From: Gemmatimonadota bacterium
GTDB taxonomy: Bacteria > Gemmatimonadota > Gemmatimonadetes > Longimicrobiales > Gaopeijiaceae
DNA length: 58,989 nt
NCBI GenBank assembly: GCA_022822325.1
Contig: JAJEBW010000004.1
Span: 1-58,989 of the forward strand
Reading direction: 5' to 3'
This document shows, piece after piece, positions 42,341-49,441 of this stretch. The notes beneath the pieces were generated by a model that saw nothing but the letters and a program-made list of their open reading frames with translations, was not told the DNA's origin and ran no database searches. Position 1 is the stretch's first letter. The number at the start of each line of letters is the position of its first letter. A program made the translations under genes and the position numbers.

Positions 42341-42970
42341 TCAGGGGATGGTTGAGGCTCCAGGCGCGACGACGCGTTCCAGGTGCGAAAGGAACCGGTC
42401 GCAGTGGGCGCACCGCTTTCTCACCGCCCCCGAATCGACGAGGCCAAGCAGATCGCTTCCGTGTTTGATCTTCTGGTACGGCCCCTTCGTGGTTGCGCGC
42501 GTCGCATTGCGAAGCGACCTCTCAATCTCACTTTTTCGCACCAGCTCAGGATTCGTGTGACTCGGCAGAGCCGATGACCGGAAGCCGCGCCCGTAGTAGC
42601 CGGAGAGGGCGCCGGGATCGGCTACCAGCCAGGTCTCCATGAGCTGCACCATCAGATGGATGTCTGAGTCCGGCGCGTTGGTCATGTCCCAACCGTCCTG
42701 TGTTCGCAGGTGCCGGCCGGGGCTGTTCCTGACTTCCGCCTCGGCGTCCACAAGGAGTATGGCGACCTGGCTGTTGTCGCCAGTCATCGCGTCGCGAAAA
42801 CGCTTCCAGGTCTCGTCCCGCGAGCCGCACGGCATCAGACGCCAGCGGCAGCCGGATTTCCGGGCGTCGTCCTTGATGGACCCGAGGAAGCGGTCCATTC
42901 CCCTTCGGAGCGCGGCCTTGCCTCCGGCTCCCTTCCCGCCGCCCTCCATGAAGATCCGGATTTCCCTCAC
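42341..42970 (-). CDS. DUF4276, Toprim-like effector of an ATPase/nuclease pair
   Basis: 209 residues from GTG 42970, which overlaps the stop of the ATPase gene (GTGA), giving translational coupling. The N-terminus is IRIFMEGGGKG with a conserved Glu (E9), and VAILLVDAEAEV supplies D-x-E (D75/E77), followed by IHLMVQLMETWLVAD. This E...D-x-D/E layout is that of Toprim folds in OLD, RloB and PARIS AriB nucleases. DUF4276 is the Pfam name I would expect; its Toprim relation is my inference from motifs. Likely the toxic nuclease partner of the ATPase. Placed inside the BREX operon, 20 bp before pglX. Confidence 0.82.
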   Translation of the reverse strand: MREIRIFMEGGGKGAGGKAALRRGMDRFLGSIKDDARKSGCRWRLMPCGSRDETWKRFRDAMTGDNSQVAILLVDAEAEVRNSPGRHLRTQDGWDMTNAPDSDIHLMVQLMETWLVADPGALSGYYGRGFRSSALPSHTNPELVRKSEIERSLRNATRATTKGPYQKIKHGSDLLGLVDSGAVRKRCAHCDRFLSHLERVVAPGASTIP

Positions 42971-44148
42971 GGATTCGCCCCCACGACCCCCATCCGCCAG
43001 AGATCGCCAAGGGTGTAGTCGGCCAGCCAATCGGCCAGCTCTTCGGGATCGACGCGATTGAGTGCTGTTCCGCTGTCATGTTGTTCACAGGTCACAATCG
43101 AGTCGCCATGCGCGGTCAATGCGGAAACCAGCGAATCGGAGTGCGTGGTGACCACGAGCTGCGTGCGCGCGGACGCCTCGACCAGCACTTTGGCCAATAG
43201 CGCCACCGCATCGGGATGGAGTCCGAGTTCCGGTTCCTCAATGCAGAGAATCGGCGGCGGCGAGGGCGACAGGAGCAGCGCAAGCAACGCAACGAAACGA
43301 AGGGTGCCGTCGGAGAGGCGGGTCGCGGGAATCGGCGCCCTGAAACCACTCTCGAAGAAATACAGTTGCGCCGTGCCCCCCCAAATGCGAATCGACAAGC
43401 GGTCAAACCGGGGGATGAACTCCCTCAGCAGGGTGCCGACACGAGTCTCGCCCGCGAGTTCGATGTGGTTGAGGATCAGGGCGAGGTTGCTGCTGTCGGG
43501 AAGCAATCGATCCTCGGGAAGGTCGGCCCGTTGCGCATGCCGTGCGGGAGTCCGACGACCAAAGGTCCATTCATCGAAGGACTGGATCGCAGAGAACTGC
43601 CTGCCTGCCCAGGTAATCTCCGGGTACTGCTCCGGGTCCCTTCGTTGGGACAGAACCGACTGGTCCGGCAACAGATCCTCGCGCTTCAGGCGACGGCGCA
43701 CGGTATTCCCGTCAGTATTGCGGACGTTGATGCTCGGGTGTCCCCGCTGGAACCGATAGTAGAAGCGGACATCGTCCTGGCTGGGCATGGCCTGGGGTTC
43801 CTCAATCGCTTCGTCGAGGAGTTGCAGCCTGCCGGCGACGGGGGCGAAGCTCAGCCGGTAGCTGAGGTCCCGGCCCGTGGGTGTGCGTCCCCGGTCCAGG
43901 ATCGCCTCGATCTCCGCCTCCCGCGCTTTCGGCTTGCCCTTCCATAGCCATTCGGCCGCTCCGCCACCGGCCCTGACCGCACCCGCAAGGTCGGTCGGCG
44001 TGGCCGCCAGCAACTTGAGCGCCTCGATCAGATTCGACTTGCCCGACCCGTTCGGACCGATCAACACATTCAGCGGTCGCATCGCAAATGGTTCCGACCC
44101 GGGCGCGAACGAGAGGAAGCCGTCGAGCCGGAGACTCCGTATCAGCAC
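42967..44148 (-). CDS. ABC/SMC-like AAA ATPase (AAA_15/AAA_21, OLD/RloA-type)
   Basis: 393 residues. It begins MLIRSLRLDGFLSF with Walker A IGPNGSGKSNLIEAL (about 31-39). The ABC signature is TRLSDGTLRFVAL (about 278-284), Walker B is ILCIEEPELGLHPDA (about 300-307), and the H-loop is VVTTHSDSLVSAL. A helical arm insertion lies between. This is the sensor/regulator ATPase design of OLD-family, PARIS AriA and RloA proteins, and of RecF-like repair proteins. Overlap with the DUF4276 gene shows the real partner. The start is GTG at 44148, 100 bp after brxC. It probably keeps the Toprim-like partner inactive until phage is sensed; this is inferred by analogy. Confidence 0.88.
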   Translation of the reverse strand: MLIRSLRLDGFLSFAPGSEPFAMRPLNVLIGPNGSGKSNLIEALKLLAATPTDLAGAVRAGGGAAEWLWKGKPKAREAEIEAILDRGRTPTGRDLSYRLSFAPVAGRLQLLDEAIEEPQAMPSQDDVRFYYRFQRGHPSINVRNTDGNTVRRRLKREDLLPDQSVLSQRRDPEQYPEITWAGRQFSAIQSFDEWTFGRRTPARHAQRADLPEDRLLPDSSNLALILNHIELAGETRVGTLLREFIPRFDRLSIRIWGGTAQLYFFESGFRAPIPATRLSDGTLRFVALLALLLSPSPPPILCIEEPELGLHPDAVALLAKVLVEASARTQLVVTTHSDSLVSALTAHGDSIVTCEQHDSGTALNRVDPEELADWLADYTLGDLWRMGVVGANP

Positions 44149-44248
44149 GTTGTCAACTTCCTTTCAGCCAGGAAAAGCGGAGCCTTGACCCGACGAACTG
44201 GCGTCTTTTCTGCGTACTTTCCGATGTTTCCGGTAGAATCTTCGTGTT

Positions 44249-47200
44249 TCATTCCACGATCACCGGCCCTTCGCGCACCAGCATGACGAGCTTCTTTCGG
44301 TGCTCCGCGAGCCAATCGTCAACCGCCGCCGCGTTCTCCAGCGTTCCGCGCCGAATACGAATGTAGTTGACGGTGACGGGATCGTCGTCCGGCAGCCGCC
44401 TCGTCGCCTCCGCCAGCGCACGGCTCTCGCGCGTCCGAACAGCGTCAATCTCGGAGCGCCAGCCCGCCAACCCGCGCGCGCGCAACTCCGCCCGCAATGC
44501 CTCGTTCGTGCCCACCTGCAATTCGCGGGGCGGTGCAAGCCCCACTTCGCGCAAAATCGCCGACTGGTCGTGGGTGTCGAGCCTCTGCCAGGTCGCGTCG
44601 GCCGCCAGGCGCGCCGCCGCTTCCTCCACCACCGAGGCCAGCCGATCGTGCAGCCCGGCAAGCGCGGCGCTCAACGCATTCGCGAGATGGGTCACGCATG
44701 GGCCCACATGGTCGGTATCGTCGAGCAGCTTCCGCTGGTCGCGAATTGCACCGAGTTGCATGCCGACATCGCGGGCAACTTCGACGAGATCCCCTTCCGC
44801 ATGACGGTGCAGCGCTTTCGCCAGTTGCCAGGCGCGCTCGCGGTCGCGGGCTCGGTCGCGGAGCATTGTCCAGCGCTCCAACGCGTCTTCGATTTGCGTT
44901 CGCTGCTCGTGGATCGCCGCGAGCTGTTCGTTGCCGGCCAACCCGGCGAGTTCCTCGAGAAAGCGCGTGTCCGGCCCCGGGGGCAACGGTGGACTACCGC
45001 CCGCAGAGCTGGCCAGCTCCCCGCAACGGGCCAGGAACTCCGGTGCCTTCGCACCCACCTCGCCGCTACGCGACCTGATCTTCATTCGCTGGAAGAGCTG
45101 GCGAAGGTCCAGCCTTTCCTTTGCCGTCAACCGAACCTTCTCCCGCACGAAGCGAGCCGTCTGAATCGTCTGTTTGGTGAGTGATCGCGCACCCACCGGC
45201 AGACCATTCCGCTCCGCCTTCAGGTGGCCATCCGCGAGCAATCCCAGCAACGCGGCGTAGGTCGCTTCCCGGGGCCACCCGTACGGCGCGCCCGCCAAGA
45301 CATCCCTTACCTTTCTTCCGGTTTCTCCCTTGGCGCCGACCTTCCGCAGAACCTCCTTCGCAACCGGATGCTCGGCCACCGCTCCCATCCACCCCACCGC
45401 CCCGAAGGGCGTTCCGGTGCCCTCGCCGATTCGCGTGAACGCCTTCTCCCAGCCTCGGTGATCGGCATCGCCAAAGCGGGGGAAGAGCCGCGCAAGCGAA
45501 GACTCCGCGCCCGCTGCGATCCTGGCACGCAGCCCCTCGCCGTACACCTCGTCGCCCCCACCCCGAAAGACCCGCGCCCCGCCCACGATCTCCTCCACGA
45601 TTCGGTCCCGCGCGGCCTTGGCGCTCTCGCGGCGGCTCTGGATGCTCGCGCGCGCCTCCTGTCCCTCGTGCGACCCCGGTACGCCACGCGCGGCCAGCAC
45701 CTTGCGGGCGGCCTCGGCGCTCGCGATGTGGCTCCGCAGCTCCTCCGCGCTCCGTCTGGGCAGGTGGACATACAGGACCGAATCCTCCATTCCTTTTCGC
45801 CGGGCATCGGCGACCACCGTCGTACATGGGCACGACCACCCGTCGCGCACCCACACCCACACGGCGTCGCCCGCATTTGCGCCCCCTCCATCCGCTCCCG
45901 GCCGTTCCGCTCCGAAATGCGGCGACACCTCGCGCTTCGTCTTCGATCGGCCATGCCTGGGCCGAACGCCCCTCATCTCCTCCTGCACCGCGCCATTCAG
46001 CAGGTGTTCGCGCCGCGATGCGATCTCCACCTCGCCAAGTCCCGAGCGCTCTTGCCGGAAGGCCTGCTCCCATTCGGCGCCCTCGCGGGTCTGGATGCGG
46101 TATTCGTCCTCCACCATCATCAGAACGCCCTCTCCCGCGAGCGCCTTCAGGGTCCGCGCGACCCGGGTCCGAAACACTCCGGTGTCGCCCGCAAGGTCGT
46201 CCACCATGAGGTCGGCCACGGTGTTCGCATCGGAGCGCACACCCGCGTCCGCTCCCTGCTCGCGCGGCAGCTTTCCGATCAGGAAAACCACACCGCAGAG
46301 ATCGGCCCTCAATCGCCCCTCGTCGGTGCCGTCGTCGAGCTTCCGGATGCGGGTATGGATCTCGTTGAGCAACACGCTGGCGCCGACCATGTCCTGGGCC
46401 AATGCGTGGAAGAGGTCGCTCGCCGGGATCACTGCCCCCAGCGGACGTCGGGCGATGGCGCGCAGAGAGTCGTGCAGGATGCGAAGCTGCGACCGGAGCT
46501 GGCTCCTCGTTCCCGCCGGATTCGTGGCCTGAAAGCAGGCCTCCCAGAAGCGGCGGCGGGTGCGCAACAGGGGATAGTCGCCCACCTCAAGCGGTTTGTC
46601 CTCGGCCTGAACGGCGAGCCGTGTGCCCTGCAGATGACGGGACACCTCTCCCGCGTTCTCGTTCAGGACTTCGCGGATGGCAGCTTCGGCGGCCGGCTTC
46701 TTGCGCAGAAGCACCTCGCGCGTCACCGTCTCCACCTCGGCGTCGGCCAACTGCACTGTGACCCTGAATCGGTCGCTGAGCCACCCCAGGGGAGTAGCCT
46801 TGTCGTCCACCAGCGCCGATTGCCCCGACGCAACCACGAGTACCCGGCTGCCCAACTCCGTCTGCAGCGCCTCGGCCAGATCGGTCACGATTTGCGCACG
46901 GTCCCCGGCTTCGTTGATGTACTGTTGCACCTCGTCGAGCACCACCACCGTGGGCGGGATGGGACCACCGCCCGGAGCCAGCGCGTCCCTGGCGGATTCG
47001 ACGAACTGTTCGGTGCTGATGTCGGCCCTGGGCTGCGGAAACTGTCGCGCAATGAGCTGTCTCGCTCCCCTGAGATCGGCCGCGAGCCCGGGCATTACAT
47101 CCATGACTGCTTTGGCCATCACCGGGCTGACGTAGAGGTTGTTCAGCTCGCGTTCCCACTCTCTGCCCGCCGCCGCCACGCTGGCCCGCACCGTGTCGAT

Positions 47201-47746
47201 CAGCCCTTCGTCACGCAGCCAGAAGCAGAAGCGCGCCTGGGCGTATCGTTCCGGAAACCCGCAGGCTCTGAGCACAATCGCGAGCACCGAGAGACGCACA
47301 TGCCCGACATTGCCGCCGAGCAGCGATCCGGCTGCGGCCATGGGATCGGCCCCGATCTGCCGCGCCCGTGTGTCCAGCTCCCGGAGCGAATGCCGGACGG
47401 ACTGGGGAAGCCGGTCGCCCACCAGTCCGCGCGCCGTCTGGCGATCCTCGAATTCGGTGTTCACCCACAGGTGCCCGAGCATCTTGAGGAGGTGCGACTT
47501 GCCGCTTCCAAAAAAGCCGCTTACCCACACGGCGTCCTGCCGCGAAGCGTCCAGTTGGGTAAGGTAGCGCTCCAGAATCCTCTCCAGCGCGTCGGCAAAC
47601 TGGCCCTTGCAGACAAATGTCTCCAACTCGGCGCGCAACTCGCGCATCGTCCGCTCGTCCCGTTCCTGGGTGATGCGAGCCTGGCCGTTGTTGGCGAGAC
47701 CGACTTGCAGGGGATCGCGGTCCAGCAGTTCGTGGATCTTCGTCAT
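44249..47746 (-). CDS. brxC: BREX P-loop ATPase BrxC
   Basis: 1165 residues, typical of BrxC/PglY (DUF499-related). Near the N-terminus, Walker A is VSGFFGSGKSHLLKML (about 77-84), and TVVVLDEVQQYINEAGD serves as Walker B. VLVVASGQSALVDDK resembles a sensor-1 strand. The remaining 800 residues are mostly helical, with coiled-coil-like charge patterns and a terminal VTVNYIRIRRGTLEN. BrxC is essential in every BREX type; it is an ORC-like ATPase thought to organise the complex on DNA. ATG at 47746; 88 bp downstream of brxB. The gene is intact. Confidence 0.95.
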   Translation of the reverse strand: MTKIHELLDRDPLQVGLANNGQARITQERDERTMRELRAELETFVCKGQFADALERILERYLTQLDASRQDAVWVSGFFGSGKSHLLKMLGHLWVNTEFEDRQTARGLVGDRLPQSVRHSLRELDTRARQIGADPMAAAGSLLGGNVGHVRLSVLAIVLRACGFPERYAQARFCFWLRDEGLIDTVRASVAAAGREWERELNNLYVSPVMAKAVMDVMPGLAADLRGARQLIARQFPQPRADISTEQFVESARDALAPGGGPIPPTVVVLDEVQQYINEAGDRAQIVTDLAEALQTELGSRVLVVASGQSALVDDKATPLGWLSDRFRVTVQLADAEVETVTREVLLRKKPAAEAAIREVLNENAGEVSRHLQGTRLAVQAEDKPLEVGDYPLLRTRRRFWEACFQATNPAGTRSQLRSQLRILHDSLRAIARRPLGAVIPASDLFHALAQDMVGASVLLNEIHTRIRKLDDGTDEGRLRADLCGVVFLIGKLPREQGADAGVRSDANTVADLMVDDLAGDTGVFRTRVARTLKALAGEGVLMMVEDEYRIQTREGAEWEQAFRQERSGLGEVEIASRREHLLNGAVQEEMRGVRPRHGRSKTKREVSPHFGAERPGADGGGANAGDAVWVWVRDGWSCPCTTVVADARRKGMEDSVLYVHLPRRSAEELRSHIASAEAARKVLAARGVPGSHEGQEARASIQSRRESAKAARDRIVEEIVGGARVFRGGGDEVYGEGLRARIAAGAESSLARLFPRFGDADHRGWEKAFTRIGEGTGTPFGAVGWMGAVAEHPVAKEVLRKVGAKGETGRKVRDVLAGAPYGWPREATYAALLGLLADGHLKAERNGLPVGARSLTKQTIQTARFVREKVRLTAKERLDLRQLFQRMKIRSRSGEVGAKAPEFLARCGELASSAGGSPPLPPGPDTRFLEELAGLAGNEQLAAIHEQRTQIEDALERWTMLRDRARDRERAWQLAKALHRHAEGDLVEVARDVGMQLGAIRDQRKLLDDTDHVGPCVTHLANALSAALAGLHDRLASVVEEAAARLAADATWQRLDTHDQSAILREVGLAPPRELQVGTNEALRAELRARGLAGWRSEIDAVRTRESRALAEATRRLPDDDPVTVNYIRIRRGTLENAAAVDDWLAEHRKKLVMLVREGPVIVE

Positions 47747-47834
47747 GGCAAGATGGTGAAACGGTTGGGGAATGAATGGAAAGGGAATTGCCAACGAGGC
47801 GGAAGAAGGCGGGACGTCGCAAGGCCGGATGCGT

Positions 47835-48389
47835 TCACGGAATCCATTCTTCGTGCAGGGTGATCGGCTGGGCCAGGTAGCTCCAGCCGTCGCGCGCATC
47901 CAGGAGACGGTAGTTGTTTTCGTTCTTGGTGCCGGGGAAGAAGACGGCGAGCCGGCCCCTGATTCGCGATTCGACCGAAAACAGGAGGTCCGAGACGCGC
48001 ACGAAGCTGTAGAGTGAACCAGCGCCAACCAGCGCCACGACAGCGTTCTCTTCTGCAGAATCCAGGACCTTGCCCAAGCGTTCGATCGCGAAGTCGCGGA
48101 ATTCGCTCGCGAGCGCACCTTCGAGCAGATCCGGCTCCTCAAAGTAGGCGTCGCGGTATTCGTGGCTCCCCATCCAGTCGGCGAACCAGCCGGTCGCGTC
48201 GGCAACAACCCATCCATGGTTTTCGGCGCGCGTGGCCTGCTCGAACTCCCCGATCAGAGCCCGGAGGTGGCGCTCCCGTTCCTTTGGATAGACCACCATC
48301 ATCACCCTTTGCGCCCCGGCAAGGGTGCGTTGCCATGGCGCGCCAACGTGACGCCGATAGATCTGGGCCAGCTTGGCGATCTGGTTCAA
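47835..48389 (-). CDS. brxB: BREX protein BrxB (DUF1788)
   Basis: 184 residues. Recognised by RVMMVVYPKERERHLRALIG, GWVVADATGWFADWMGSHEY and the ending GRLAVFFPGTKNENNYRLLD, all DUF1788 marks. BrxB is a small conserved BREX protein essential for defence and methylation; biochemical role unknown. The start codon is TTG (48389), overlapping the brxA stop as TTGA, so it depends on brxA translation. The position between brxA and brxC is the normal type 1 order. Confidence 0.93.
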   Translation of the reverse strand: MNQIAKLAQIYRRHVGAPWQRTLAGAQRVMMVVYPKERERHLRALIGEFEQATRAENHGWVVADATGWFADWMGSHEYRDAYFEEPDLLEGALASEFRDFAIERLGKVLDSAEENAVVALVGAGSLYSFVRVSDLLFSVESRIRGRLAVFFPGTKNENNYRLLDARDGWSYLAQPITLHEEWIP

Positions 48390-49231
48390 GGGGCGGATTC
48401 CGGATCAAGGGTTCCCGTAGAGACCTCCACCACATTGCCCGCGGCGCGCAGGCGAATCAAGCCCAGGCGGCTGGCCTCCGCCGCGTGCGGAAGGAGCGCA
48501 CCACCGGGGAGGTCCAGCGCCGCCGCCCAGCGAGAGTCGATCAAGTCTGGCCCCGCCAGCCCCTCCGCGTTGCCCAGCCAGAGCGCCATCGAGACAGCGG
48601 CCGGAGTCGGCGTGACGGTGCGGCGGAACTTCCGCACCTTACCCTCCAGGTGACCCGCCTGGGTCCACGAGCTGGCCGAGCAGCTCGCGACCTTCTTCAA
48701 CACCGTGCGATTGAAGCGGGCGCCCGTGGCGGAGTGGATCGCGGCAACGAATTCCTGGCGGACCATCTCGGCGCCGGGAAGCAGGGCGAGGACCGGCTTT
48801 CCGGTCAGTCTGAGGAGAGGGTCGCGGGCAAGCGCCGCCAGGAGCGCCAGAAGCGGACGTCCGTGTGGATCCCGCCGGTCAAAGTCCCACAGTCGGCGCA
48901 GCACCCGGAAGAGCGGGACGGCAGGATCAAGTCCGTAAAGCTGCGTCAGGCATTGGCAGGTCGTCAGGCGGGTGGCGCGAGTTGGCTTCCCCAGAAGGTT
49001 GTCGTCCACGATGGCGGTTCGGTAGTCGTCGCGGGAGGCATTCGGCGGGAGCGCTTCCAGGACCTCGGTCAGTTCGCGCAGCAGGATGGGCCGCGTGCTA
49101 TGGGTACCTCGGGCGCCGAACCGGAATCCCGCCTGGTCAAGGGCCGGAGTGCGGCGAAGGGGACGGGCTGCGGTCGCCGGATGCCCGGCAGGAGAGCGTT
49201 CATCAGGCACGAAGGGCTCGGCTCGCGACAA
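48386..49231 (-). CDS. brxA: BREX protein BrxA (DUF1819)
   Basis: 281 residues. The middle has TRATRLTTCQCLTQLYGLDP and LFRVLRRLWDFD, then GRPLLALLAALARDPLLRLT and FNRTVLKKVASCSASSWTQAGHL, the DUF1819 pattern of BrxA. BrxA is a small DNA-binding-type protein at the head of type 1 BREX operons. The listed start is a TTG at 49231; the first 40 residues (Pro/Arg-rich) are not conserved, so a shorter start is possible. It is the first gene of the island; no BrxR-type regulator gene precedes it in this window. Confidence 0.9.
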   Translation of the reverse strand: MSRAEPFVPDERSPAGHPATAARPLRRTPALDQAGFRFGARGTHSTRPILLRELTEVLEALPPNASRDDYRTAIVDDNLLGKPTRATRLTTCQCLTQLYGLDPAVPLFRVLRRLWDFDRRDPHGRPLLALLAALARDPLLRLTGKPVLALLPGAEMVRQEFVAAIHSATGARFNRTVLKKVASCSASSWTQAGHLEGKVRKFRRTVTPTPAAVSMALWLGNAEGLAGPDLIDSRWAAALDLPGGALLPHAAEASRLGLIRLRAAGNVVEVSTGTLDPESAP

Positions 49232-49441
49232 TGATGTTGGTCAGGGTCACGTGTCTCTCGGGGCGGAAAGGTCAGTCGACGTGACGGAAAGGTAGGCGGC
49301 TCAGGCATCCAACTTCGGCGACCAGGCAGCGGTTGTCCACAACGGGTTGGGGGGCTCATCCCCTTCCGGCGTCCCGCGGCCGCGCGGGCAGCCTCGCCAT
49401 ACTCGAGTTTCAGCAGGGCTCTGTCCGCCTGTCAGCCGCAG
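49232..49441. other. Upstream region of the BREX operon
   Basis: 210 bp between the start of brxA and the stop of the LPD38-ComEA gene, both minus strand. The BREX promoter should lie here, but no clear -35/-10 pair was seen. An Rpn-like or BrxR-like regulator is absent. Confidence 0.4.

Noticed and set aside
42967..44148. Assignment of the ATPase as chromosomal RecF
   Set aside because: The gene overlaps the DUF4276 gene and lies inside BREX, not near dnaA/dnaN/gyrB, and the arm region is short; an OLD/PARIS-type ATPase fits better.
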